DNA from: Rhizomys pruinosus
Lineage: Eukaryota > Chordata > Mammalia > Rodentia > Spalacidae
Reading direction: 5' to 3'
NCBI GenBank assembly: GCA_009823505.1
Contig: VZQC01006609.1
Location: 385,517-449,516, forward strand
DNA: 64,000 bases
Of this stretch, positions 1 to 9,208 are shown piece after piece. Within the stretch, counting starts at the first letter, position 1; every line of letters starts with the position of its first letter. Below the pieces are notes generated by a model. The model worked only from the letters and a program-made list of their open reading frames with translations. It searched no databases and was not told the DNA's origin. Position numbers and translations under genes: made by a program.

Positions 1-797
1 CAGCCATGGACACCACCTCATGTAGGTGATCCATCTGTCCCTATTTCAGAGTTTATGTCTCTGGCAGCTTAGGAAGCCAAGGCCACAGAGCTCAGTTCCA
101 AAGTGAAAGTAACCTGTCCATCTGGAGGGCCCAGTGCCCCATTGACCATTTTGTGCAAAGTGCCCACAGGGCAGCCCTAAGTGTACACCAGATCAGGTCC
201 CAAGTGGACCCTAGAAAAAGGCACAAGCTAGGTAGGGTCAGTTCTATGCTCCAGGGGCGTCTGGGGAAGTGTGAGGGGCTCGAACTGAGCTCTGTACGCA
301 GTCCACAGTCGATATCCTGGTGTGGCAAGGCTGATTGAATACAGGGCTGAGAATTACTCAGACCAAGAGATGCCAGTGAAATACCTTACTAAGCTGTGTG
401 GTTATAAAGCCAATTGTCAACTGTATCTTAAGTAAGCATGATGGGACAAGTTGGCTTGTGAAAGACCAGGAGCTAAGCACTGGGGTCCACAGAAGCATGA
501 CTGGGTGGGGGTGCTCTCTGTCTCCTGTGTGCTCTGTGAACTTGGGGGGGGGGGTGTAGCTTGTCTCTTTCCTGCCCTCTCTGGGGATGGCTATAGAGAA
601 AACAGCAGAGATCCACACTGTGGTCAACAGGACAGGACGGTCCTTCCAGAGGTTGGCTTTTCCGCTGCTGCTAAGCCGATCCCTTGTAACTATGAAACCA
701 GACGTCAGCAAGGAATCAGAATCCAGATTATCTTCTTGCTTCTGAAAGGGGTGGCATGTATGTGTGTGTTTGGGGGGGGGGTAGCTTTTTCTTTTTT
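1..797. other. Unique sequence, no gene recognised
   Basis: No repeat family or convincing exon is seen. Short open frames occur on both strands without domain signatures. Two runs of about ten G lie near 543-553 and 770-780. Confidence 0.6.
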
Positions 798-1040
798 TTT
801 TTTATTAATTTTATTTATTTCCGTATGTGTATGAATGTACTGTCTGCATGCAAGTTTGTGCACCCGTGTCGTGCAGTGCCGCGGAGGTCAGAAGAGGGTG
901 TCGGATTCCCCTGGAACTGGAGTTCTCCTGGAATTGGAGTTTCAGACGGTTTTCGGCCGCCATGTGGGTGCTGGGGATCGAACCCGGGTCCTCTGTAAGA
1001 GCGGTCGGCGCTCTTAACCGCTAGGCCATCTCTCCAGTCC
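798..1040 (-). mobile_element. B2/B3-type SINE, young duplicated form
   Basis: The reverse complement starts with the tRNA-like head (ggctggagagatggc), carries the B-box ggttcgatcccc, and ends in an AT-rich tail, here seen as the T-rich start. The CTGGAACTGGAGTT / CTGGAATTGGAGTT duplication marks the young subfamily common in this window. Confidence 0.93.
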
Positions 1041-1469
1041 TCTCATCTCAGACCCACAGCCCTCTGAACTCAGGACGGGGGTGGGGGAAGGGCCGTGTTT
1101 GCTTAGTAAAGCTCTGTCAGCCTCTGGCAGTGTGCACGGAGGGTTACTGATTATCCAAGCCTACGTCTTTGGGGCTCCAGTTTTCCTCCCCAAGCCACAG
1201 CTGCCAAGACGCCCTCCCATTCCTGACTTTTGGGTAAAGCTGCGGGGTCTAGCGGCTCCAGGGTGCAGCAAAGGACCTAAGACACTTCCACATTAGGGCA
1301 GCTCAGACTACAGGAGGGATGTTGTTGACCCACCACTCCGCCAAGGCAGGGCCCACAATCCAACTAGACGCTGGGGTGGAGCGAGAGGCTGGGGACAGCA
1401 TCCGGGTGAAGAGAGGGCTGAGCCCCTCCAGTTTCTGCACCCCAAGAGGCAGTTAGCCCCACAGGGTCA
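1041..1469. other. Unique sequence before the CpG island
   Basis: Moderately GC-rich single-copy-looking DNA. No repeat or exon recognised. Confidence 0.5.
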
Positions 1470-1860
1470 GGACCGGCGCCTCCTCCCTGCCACACCCCGC
1501 CGGAGCGCACTGCAGGCTGGGCCTGGGAATCCGGGACAGGCCAGGACTCTGGTTTCCAGGCCCGCCACCCGTTCTCTGTCACAGTGGTGATCTGGCCCCG
1601 CGAAGGCCCTGAAGGGCTCTATACGACCCACAGCCCCCGCTCCCTAGGACCAGAGCCCCTCACCCGGCTTCCGGCTCGCATCCCGCTTCCCGCTAGGCGC
1701 CGGCCGGACCCCTACACTCACCATGTCCGGCGCCCGCAGCAGGTGGCAGCGGAGAGCTCTCGCGCAGCCCGGCTTGCAGGAGGCCACCCTGGGGCGGGGC
1801 CGTGATCCGGAGGCCAGGGTAATGATTAACACACGGCCCACTTCTACGGTGCCCTTCTAG
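1470..1860. promoter_or_regulatory. CpG-island-like candidate promoter
   Basis: A hand count gives about 33 CpG in roughly 420 bases at about 68 percent GC, an observed/expected ratio near 0.7. The rest of the window is CpG-poor outside young SINEs. A GC box (ggggcggggc) lies near 1791-1800, and an ETS-like core (CCGGAAG on the minus strand) lies near 1668-1674. The transcription direction is not settled. It may drive a gene extending off the left edge (minus strand) or a transcript running right. Confidence 0.5.
1723..1860 (+). other. Candidate first exon or small ORF in CpG island
   Basis: An ATG in Kozak-like context (tcaccATGt) opens a 45-codon frame, too short to judge, starting MSGARSRWQRRALAQ and ending at TAG 1858-1860. 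A weak donor (ccagg/gtaatg) near 1819 could splice it. On the opposite strand the same bases form a consensus donor (ATG/GTGAGT), so this could instead be the end of a minus-strand first exon running left. No protein family is recognised. Both readings are inference. Confidence 0.2.
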
Positions 1861-2566
1861 GGCTTTCCATGCCCTGCGCCCTGAGTGCTTGGCTGCGTGC
1901 GGGCCTCCAGGTCAAGGGCTTCGGCAACATGCTCTGCCACCTGCCAGCTGGAGGACTCGGCTCCAGACCGACCTGTTTTTAAAACAAAACAGAATATTCA
2001 GATAAAAGTGACACGCAGTGCAGTGGATTGCATGTATTTAAAGTGTAAATTTGAAAGTGGCCTGGCAGAAGCAGATACTCTAAAAAGACTGCATTCCCCA
2101 CATCGACAATCAGACTATTGATAATAATGAACCCCAAGAAACTGGAATTTTCTGGAGTCTGTCTTATGATGGGAGAAGGAAAGGCTTGAGCTTAGGGACA
2201 GCTAGAGAAGAAACCTGTCTCCTGGAAAGAGACTTCACTCAGTTCTCACAACTTAGCAGACTATCTGGATGGGGAGGAGAGTCTGTCACCACCTGCCCCA
2301 AAGTTTCCTGGTACCAGCTGGTAGCTCTCTCTGTCTGGTACTCCTCCCCAGTCAACTGTTTTCAACCACAGTAGAGCAGTTTGCATTTTCTAGACTATTC
2401 CATGCATGAGACTATCTAATGCATACTCAGACTACATGTTTTGAGTGTCGTCTATGTTCTGGATGTCAACAGTTTCTTGTGTTCATGACTAAGTAAAATT
2501 ATTTTCTGGGCTTTGAAAGAGGTGGTGGGTATAGGTGGGCTCTTTTGGGGAGAGGGGACTCCTCTT
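1861..2566. other. Unique sequence right of the CpG island
   Basis: CpG density falls away quickly. The segment is AT-richer from about 1975. No repeat family, exon or RNA gene is recognised. Confidence 0.5.
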
Positions 2567-2581
2567 TCTCTAGAATTTTCT

Positions 2582-2751
2582 TTTTTTCTTTCTTTTTTTT
2601 TTTTTTTGGTCTTTTCAAGACAGGGTCTCCTTGTAGCCCCAGCTGTACTGGAACTCACTCTGTAGACCAGGCTGGCCTTGAACTCACAAAGATCCACCTG
2701 CCTCTGCCTCCCAAGTGCTAGGATTAAAGGTGTGTGCCACCACGCCTAGCC
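2582..2751 (-). mobile_element. B1 SINE with perfect 15-bp target duplication
   Basis: Reverse-complement B1 with a poly-T start (poly-A tail), gacagggtctcc, the ccaggctggccttgaac core, and an end at the B1 head. The duplication tctctagaattttct flanks it at 2567-2581 and 2752-2766, showing a fairly recent insertion. Confidence 0.95.
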
Positions 2752-2790
2752 TCTCTAGAATTTTCTAGAGCCTCCTAAGTCTCAAACTCT

Positions 2791-3450
2791 TGTCAACACA
2801 AAAAATACAACTCTCATCTCAAAGGAAATAAGACAGTTTATTCTGGGAGTGACCATGACTCAGGAACACAGGTTTAGGTCACCCCAAATTCCATGTTTCA
2901 GCGTGGAAGCAGTTTCATGAAGTTTTTATAGTAACAGAACAAAGAAGGTCACACATCAAAGCACTTTTCAGATACATCGGTAGACATTACATAGGCAATT
3001 TGTAGTGAAGGTGGAAATCTTTGCTATACCCTCAGATGCTATCTGATGACATCTTTAACCTTTTGGTTGGTTGGGAGCTGGAGGTTAAGTTAATAAATTT
3101 CAAGAGATTTTTATCTGTCAGTGACAGGATATTAGGTCAGACACAGCAGAGGCCAAGGAATGGCTGTTTAGTGGGCTGAGGATGGCCCAAGATAAACTGT
3201 ATTAGGCTCTGGACCTGCAACATTCCAACCTCCATGGTCACTGAAGTTCTAATCAGTTAATCAGCTTTGCCTAAGTGTCAATGAAGAGCATGTCTTCTTT
3301 TCAGGAACTTTGGTTCACATTCTAAACTCACTGTTGGCTGCCATTCGGGTTGTTTCCAGTTTGGTCTATAACAAAAAAGCTGTTTGAAACATTCCAGCTG
3401 TCAAAGTCAAGAGCTGAGGGTCCCAACACCCAAAGCCTGGGACTGCAACA
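2791..3450 (-). mobile_element. Probable solo ERV LTR (family uncertain)
   Basis: On the minus strand this reads TG...CA with a TATA-like ctataaaaac about 100 bases before a poly-A signal (cagaataaactg) and a U5-like end. A related 3' half lies in the other orientation near 13170-13282, supporting a dispersed LTR family. No target duplication is visible, so the outer boundary near 3450 is uncertain. Confidence 0.5.
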
Positions 3451-3684
3451 CCAGCTGGGTGCAGGCCTTTGAAGATCCTGAGCCTGCTCTAAGTTGAGGT
3501 ATAAGTCCCAAGCTTGGAAAGCTTGGAGAGTGAGTCTCTTGTCAGACTTAGAGCTCTAAGCTTCTGTGGTCTGAAAACCTGGAACTTGGGAGCTAGAACA
3601 GGGTACCCACATTGAGGAAAGTATCCCTTGCCTAGTCATTTCTGTCTGAGTAGAGCAGAGGGACCCTGCACTGACTATCACGTG

Positions 3685-3790
3685 GTGTCATCTTACATTC
3701 CCACCAGCACCTCGGAAGCCCCAGTTCTCCATCCTTGGGTGCAGTCAGCCCTTCTCACTGTAACCATAGCTGGTGAGTAGTGGTCATTAA
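3685..3790 (-). mobile_element. L1 3'-end fragment
   Basis: The phrases cattcccaccagcac and ccagttctccatcctt match the reverse complement of the conserved mammalian L1 3' region. Short and diverged. Confidence 0.6.
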
Positions 3791-3798
3791 AAAAATTT

Positions 3799-3931
3799 TT
3801 GTTTGTTTGTTTTTTTGACAGGGTCTTGCTGGAACTCACTATATAGCTCAGGCTGGCCTCAAACTCAAAGAGATTTCCTGCCTTTGTTTCCTGAGTGCTG
3901 AGATTAAAGTCATGTGTTACCATGGCAGGTT
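3799..3931 (-). mobile_element. Diverged B1 SINE
   Basis: Reverse-complement B1 with gacagggtcttgc, a shortened middle and a mutated head. Older than the neighbouring B1 at 2582. Confidence 0.8.
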
Positions 3932-3948
3932 CAAGGTATGTCATTTTA

Positions 3949-4181
3949 TTTTATTTTAATATTTTATTTATTTTATTTTATGTGTATGAGTGTATTGCCT
4001 GCATGTAAGTAGGTGCACCTGTGTGGTGCAGTGCCTGAGAAGATCAGAAGAGGGCGTTGGACTCTCCTGGAAGTGGAGGTACAGATGGTTGTTAGTTGCC
4101 ATGTGGGTGCTGGGAATTGAACCTGGGTCCTCTGTAAGAGCAGCCAGTGCTCTTAACTGCTGAGCCATCTCTCCATCCCCT
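3949..4181 (-). mobile_element. B2/B3-type SINE with target duplication
   Basis: A complete tail-to-head reverse complement without the 17-nt duplication. ggtatgtcatttta flanks it at 3935-3948 and 4182-4195. Confidence 0.93.
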
Positions 4182-4204
4182 GGTATGTCATTTTAAATAA
4201 GTGA

Positions 4205-4397
4205 GAATTTGCTATTATCTATTTATATGTATGATGTGTGTATGTGCGCACATCATGGTGCATGTGTGGAGCTCACAGGACAACTTTGTGAGCCAGTTCT
4301 CTCCTATCTTTAACATGGAGTCTGGGGATTTGAACTTACATAACCAGGCTTGGGCAGCAAGTTACTTTACCCACTTAGCCATTTCCCTAGGCCCCGT
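4205..4397 (-). mobile_element. Old tRNA-headed SINE (B3/B4 class)
   Basis: The reverse complement shows a tRNA-like head (gaaatggctaagtggg), an imperfect B box and a purine-rich body (agagaactggctcac) followed by a CA/GT-rich tail. Diverged. Confidence 0.65.
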
Positions 4398-4540
4398 TAT
4401 GCTTCTAATATGTTTCTGGAATATCTAATAACATTGGACATCTTCCATTGTTTATTTGCCATATATAAATCTTGGATTAATTGCCTTTGAAAGTTTCCTG
4501 CCTATTGGAAAGGGACGGAACTAAAACCGAATTGGTTGTT

Positions 4541-4685
4541 TTTTTTTTTTTTTTTTTTTTATTTATTTGTGTTTTTTGAGACAGGGTGGAGCTCTGTAGA
4601 CCAGGCTGGCCTTGAACTCACAGAGATCTGCCTGCCTCTGCCTCCCGAGTGCTAGGATTAAGGGTGTGCACCACCACGCCCGGCT
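4541..4685 (-). mobile_element. B1 SINE with internal deletion
   Basis: A poly-T start leads into a B1 reverse complement lacking part of its 3' half. It ends accaccacgcccggct and abuts a B2 fragment. Confidence 0.88.
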
Positions 4686-4771
4686 TGAAGACTGTTCTTA
4701 GCCACTATGTGGGTGCTGGGAACCGAACCCGGGTCCTCTGCAAGAGCAGTCTGAGCCATCTCTCCAGCCCC
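4686..4771 (-). mobile_element. B2/B3-type SINE, head half
   Basis: Only the 5' half (tRNA head plus B box, reverse complement) remains. It joins the B1 at 4541 directly. Confidence 0.8.
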
Positions 4772-5050
4772 CATGAATTGTTTGTTTTCTTACTGAGTTT
4801 GAGAGCTTTTTATTCTGGATACAAGGTTATTATCAAATACATTTTTTTCAGATATTCTTTGTAGTCTTTTATTGTGCCTTTCAAAGAACAAATGTTATTA
4901 ATTTTGTTGCAATACAACTTACCAAGTGTTACTTAAAAAGAAATATTTTTTAATTTTTATTTTATGTGTGTCTTAGTTTGCCTTCAATGGCTGTGATAAA
5001 AACACTAATCAAAACCAACTTGGGGAGGAAAGGGGTTTTTTGTTTGTTTT

Positions 5051-5168
5051 ATTTTATTTGTTTATTTTGTCTTTTTGAGATAGCCCTAGCTGGCCTGAAC
5101 TCACAGAACTCGGCCTGCCTCTGCCTCCAGAGTGCTAGGATTAAAGGTGTGTGCCATCACACCCCACT
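5051..5168 (-). mobile_element. B1 SINE nested in MaLR LTR
   Basis: Reverse-complement B1 (ctttttgagatag, gcctctgcctcc, ggattaaaggtg) interrupting the LTR. Confidence 0.8.
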
Positions 5169-5323
5169 CACAGGTGTTTGTTTGTTTGTTAATCTTACAT
5201 CTCTTCAGTCACAGTTCATCACTGAGGGAAGCCAAGGCAGGAACTTAGAGCTGGAACTTGGAGCAAAGACCTTGGATGTGTGCTGCTTACTGCTTGCTCC
5301 TCTTACCTGTGCTCAGTCTGCTT

Positions 5324-5458
5324 TTTTTTTTGTTTTTCTCTTTTTGAGACAGGGTCTCCCTGTATTTCCAGCTGTCCTAGAACTCACTATGTAGACCTTG
5401 AACTCACAATGATCCACCTGCCTCTGCCTCCCAAGTGCTGGGATTAAAGGCTTGTGCC
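5324..5458 (-). mobile_element. B1 SINE nested in MaLR LTR
   Basis: A reverse-complement B1 with a short deletion in the middle. agtctgcttt occurs on both sides, at about 5314 and 5460, consistent with a target duplication. Confidence 0.88.
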
Positions 5459-5468
5459 AAGTCTGCTT

Positions 5469-5697
5469 TCTTTTTTTATTTTTTAAATATTTTATTTGCT
5501 ATTTTTACTTTATGTATATGAGTGTATTGCCTGCATGCATGTAGTGTCATGCAGTGCCCTCGGAGGTCAGAAGATGGCATTGGATCCCCTGGAATTGGAG
5601 TTATAGATGGTTAACTGCCATGTGGGTTCTGGGAATCAAACCTGGGTTATCTGCAAGGACATCCAGTGCTCTTAGCTGTCATTTCTCCAACCTCTCA
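5469..5697 (-). mobile_element. B2/B3-type SINE nested in MaLR LTR
   Basis: T/A-rich tail, aactggagtt-like body, B box and head in reverse complement, diverged at the head. LTR sequence resumes right after it. Confidence 0.85.
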
Positions 5698-6246
5698 GCC
5701 TACTTTCTTAGACAGCATAGGACCACCTACCTAGGGGTGGTACCACGCACAGTGCACTGGGCCCTCCCACATCATTCAACAATCAAGAAAATGTCTCACA
5801 GGCCTGGCCACAGGCCAACCCAATGGATGTAACTCCGCAATTGAGGCTCCCATCACCCAGGTATGTGAAGTTGGACAACTGAAGCTGTCCAACATAATTG
5901 ACCTTTTGTCAATGTGACACACAAAAACATCACTGTTAGATCACAACCTTTCCATTTCTTATCCCCAAGATCTCATGTGAATATTAACATTTCAGCACAA
6001 ACAGTATAACTTTAAAAGTCCCAGAGTCTTTAAAAAAATTCAAACACTTTAAAGGTTCAAAATCTCTTAAAAGTCTCTTAACTGTGAGCTCCTATAACAT
6101 TAAAAACAAGCTAAATACTGTCTTATATCAAAAGGGAAGAATTAGACACACGAGAAACCAAAGTCCATCAAAGTAGCTCAAGTCTGGACATCTGGGACCC
6201 ACTCTACCCAGGTGTGTCAAGTTGACAGCTGCAGTTGTCTAGCACA

Positions 6247-6448
6247 CTGTGTATGAGTGTTTTGCCTGCATGTATATATATGCACAATGTGAGTGCCTGG
6301 TCCTTTGCAGACCCTAAAAGGGACATCAGATCCTCTTGAACTGGAGTTACATGTGGTTGTGAGTAGCCATGTGGGTGCTAGGAACCGAACCTGGGTCCTC
6401 TGCAAAAGCAGCCAGTGCTCTTAACTGCTGAGCCATTTCTCCATCCCT
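6247..6448 (-). mobile_element. B2/B3-type SINE split by the MaLR
   Basis: The body and head lie here. The missing A/T-rich tail (taatttttattttatgtg) is at 4945-4968, on the far side of the MaLR at 4969-6246. The SINE therefore predates the LTR element. Confidence 0.75.
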
Positions 6449-6499
6449 CAAATGTTACTTTTCTAGGTAGCTATTTTGCTGTTTAAGAAATATTTTCTT

Positions 6500-6551
6500 C
6501 AGGACAGCTGGGACTACAGGGAGACCCTGTCTTGAAAAGACAAAAAAAAAA
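6500..6551 (+). mobile_element. B1 SINE 3' fragment
   Basis: Carries only the last third of B1 (aggacagctggg...gagaccctgtct) and an A-rich tail. Confidence 0.75.
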
Positions 6552-6562
6552 ATATTTCTTGA

Positions 6563-6756
6563 GCAGGGTATGGTGGTGCACTCTTTTAATTCCAGCACTT
6601 GGGAGGCAGAGGCAGGCGGATCTCTGTGAGTTCAAGGCCAGCCTGGTCTACATAGCAAGTTCCAGGCCAGTTAGGAGGCTTTAGGGAGACCCTGTCTCAA
6701 AAAGACAATAAGTAAGTAAGTAAGTAAATTAAATAAATAAATAAATAAATAAAATC
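6563..6756 (+). mobile_element. B1 SINE with TAAG/TAAA tail
   Basis: Nearly full-length B1 from gcagggtatggtgg to ccctgtctcaaaaa, followed by a (taag)n and (aaat)n tail. Confidence 0.92.
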
Positions 6757-6907
6757 TTTTCTTGATGCAAAGATCTTTCTCCTGTTTTCTACTTTTTGGT
6801 TTCAAACTTATATCTATGATTTATTATGAGTAGAAGTTGTGGATTCAAATTCACCATTTGCATATAGATATTAAATTACTCCCTTATTACATTTTAAAAC
6901 ACCTATT

Positions 6908-7146
6908 TTTTTAATTTTATTTATTTTTGTATGTGTATGAGTGTACAGTCTGCATGTAGGTCTGTGCACCCATGTTGTGCAATGCTGCGGAGGTCAGAAG
7001 AGGATGTCGAATTCCCCTGGAACTGGAGTTCTCCTGGAATTGGAGTTACAGACGGTTCTTAGCCGCCATGTGGGTGCTGGGGATCGAACCCGGGTCCTCT
7101 GCAAGAGCAGTCAGTGCTCTTAACCACTAGGCTATCTCTCCAGCCC
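6908..7146 (-). mobile_element. B2/B3-type SINE, young duplicated form
   Basis: Complete reverse complement with the 17-nt duplication. aacaccta occurs before the tail and just after the head as a probable target duplication. Confidence 0.93.
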
Positions 7147-7159
7147 AACACCTAACTAT

Positions 7160-7373
7160 TTTGTGTCTGTGTGTGCATGCATGTGTGTGTGTCAAGGTGT
7201 ATGTATGGGGTCAGAGGACATCATGTGTCACAGTGTATGTGTGGGGTCAGAGGACATCTTGTGGGAGTTGATTCTGTCTTCTATCATGTGGGTCCCAGGG
7301 ACTGAACTTGGATTGTTGGGTTGTCACTGTAGTGGTAAGGGCCTTTACCTACTGAACCATCTTGCTAACCCTG
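7160..7373 (-). mobile_element. Old tRNA-headed SINE with internal duplication
   Basis: The reverse complement has a tRNA-like head (caagatggttcagtagg), then aatcaactcccacaag and gtcctctgaccccac. That last segment is duplicated: gtgtatgtatggggtcagag and gtgtatgtgtggggtcagag lie about 36 bases apart at 7197-7252. Confidence 0.65.
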
Positions 7374-7402
7374 TTACCAAAACCACTTTCCATGTACATG
7401 TG

Positions 7403-7525
7403 GGGTAATTCTGGGCTCTCTTATCTGTGATCCATCTAGATACCTGCACCATTGTCTTGATTACTGTAGCTTTGTAAGAAGTCTTAGAGTCCGATAATGT
7501 AAGTCCTCTATCATGCCAAAAATTG
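7403..7525 (-). mobile_element. L1 fragment (3' part)
   Basis: The phrase gtcttgattactgtagctttgt and its surroundings match the reverse complement of a conserved mammalian L1 ORF2/3' region. Heavily decayed. Confidence 0.7.
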
Positions 7526-7600
7526 TTCCCTTCCCTCCCCTTCCCTTCCCTTTCCATTTTTTCCCTTTTTTCCATTTGTGTGTGTGTGTGTTTATGTGTG
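7526..7600. repeat. CT-rich tract and short GT tract
   Basis: A pyrimidine-rich stretch (ccctt/ccttt) leads into (gt)n near 7577-7591. The GT part is probably the CA tail of the B4 continuing at 9615. Confidence 0.7.
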
Positions 7601-7665
7601 GTTTGCAAGTGTGTGTCTGCTTATTTCCATATGTGTGATCACACAGGTGTGTAGGCCTATGTACA

Positions 7666-8073
7666 TGTGCTGGATAGCTTTAGTGTCAACTTCACACACC
7701 TGGGTTGAGGGAGCCTCAATTGGGGAATTGGCTCCATTGGATTGGCCTGTGGCCACATCTGTGGAGTATTGTCTTGATTGTCGAGCAGTGTGGGAGGGCC
7801 CAGCCCACAATGAGTGGTGCCACCCTGGGCAGGTTGTTATATACCGTATAAGAAGTCAGGCTGGGCATGAGCCAGGGGAGCAAGCCAGTGAACAGCATTC
7901 CTCCATGGCCTGTGCTTCAGCTCCTGCCTCCAGGTTCCTGCCCTGAGTTCCTGCCTTGGGCTCCCTAAGTGATGAACTGTGACCCAGGAGATGTGAGCTG
8001 AATAAACCCTTTCCTCCCCAAGTTGGTGTCGGTCAGAGTGTTTTGTCACAGCAATGGAAGACAAACTAGAACA
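7666..8073 (+). repeat. 5' LTR of MaLR element
   Basis: It starts tgtgctggatag and ends ctagaaca, with poly-A signal aataaa near 8001. A hand alignment to the 3' LTR shows about 18 substitutions and one 2-bp gap. Confidence 0.85.
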
Positions 8074-8077
8074 GAAA

Positions 8078-8096
8078 TTGGTACCAGAAGAGTGGG
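8078..8096 (+). promoter_or_regulatory. Putative primer binding site
   Basis: ttggtaccagaagagtggg lies four bases after the 5' LTR. It resembles the tRNA-Leu-type sites of ERVL/MaLR elements. The tRNA match is from memory of the family. Confidence 0.5.
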
Positions 8097-9208
8097 GTAT
8101 TGCTGTGACAGACCTGACCTTGGTGTTTTGGGGAAGGATTGTGGAGGCGTTTGGAACTTTGGGCTGGGAAGATCATTGAATGCCTAAAGATCGTTGCTGT
8201 GGAGCTTGGAGCAGTTTTGCTGAAGGAGTTGTAGAAGATGGAGGCCTGGCTTGTGAAGTTTCTAGTTTCAAAGGAGAGCAGAGATCATCAGGACTGTGTA
8301 ATCTGTGGGTTCTGGTCAGCTGGGGCTGTGGAGAATCAGCTGTAAGTAACAAGAGACCAGAACCTGAAGTGAAACTTTTGTGGTACTGGGGCAATTGATG
8401 CTGGTTAGCTGGGGCTGAAAAATCAGCTGTAAGTAACAAGAGACCAGCATCACTGAGGTGAAATCTTCTGGGGAGAATATCTTCAAGGTCAGCACACAGA
8501 AGCTGTGACCCAGAAAGGGCCTGAGCCTCCATCTCGAGCCAGAAGCCGGACTTGGTAACGTGTAAGAGTCTCCTATATGGTTCCGGTGTTGAAATTTGAG
8601 GGGGTCACAGAGAGCAGCCGAGGCTTGGCACTGAGTGGTCAGGAAAGACCATTGGTGGAAGTGCACCTCGGTTGCCGTGAAGACCCCAGGATTGCAGGGG
8701 TCATGGAGAGAAGCTGAGGCTTGGCACCAGGAGAGGTCAGAAGAGGCCGTTGGTGAAGGTGCTGCCTCAGTTTCATGGGTGACCCCAGCTTTTTGGAGAT
8801 GCCAAGACCCTGGGACGACCACCAAGAGCAGCAGCAGGTGTGAAATGGAGCTGGCCTGGGCCTTCGAGATGAGCTGTGTGTGACACAGACGGCAGAAGAT
8901 CGTGAGTGAATCCCAGGCATCCAGCCTTGAGGTACTTTGCTGGACTTAGGTTTTGTTTGAGTGTTCCTGATTCTTCCCTTTGAAATAAGACAGTACTTGC
9001 TTTGGATTTTACAGCAGCCCACAGTTAAGAGACTTTTAACAGACTGTGAACCTTTTAAGTGTTTGGACATTTTAAGGACTGTGGGGCTTTTAAGGTTGTA
9101 CTGTCTTAGGTTGTGATTAATGTTAACATCATACTTTGGGGATAAGAACTGGAAAGGTGATGGTTTAATAGTGATGTGTATTATGTGTCAAGTTGACAAG
9201 GGGTCAAT

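Larger units (their letters stand above)
4969..6246 (-). mobile_element. Internally deleted MaLR (ORR1-like) element
   Basis: Read on the minus strand: an LTR start (tgtgctagacaac at 6246), a jump into the 3' internal region (about 6206-5895) matching the internal part of the complete element at 7666-9614, then a 3' LTR (5894 to 4969). Two B1 and one B2 are nested in that LTR. It sits inside an older B2: the flanks atgtg (4964-4968) and ctgtg (6247-6251) look like a 5-bp target duplication with one change. MaLRs have no protein-coding capacity, and none is seen. Confidence 0.75.

Noticed and set aside
798..1040. tRNA-like heads with A and B boxes as tRNA genes
   Set aside because: They belong to complete B2/B3, B4 or ID SINEs with tails and target duplications. 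No full cloverleaf tRNA was found.
8316..9070. Overlapping frames in the MaLR internal region as retroviral genes
   Set aside because: No gag, protease, polymerase or envelope motifs. Frames are short and on the antisense strand.
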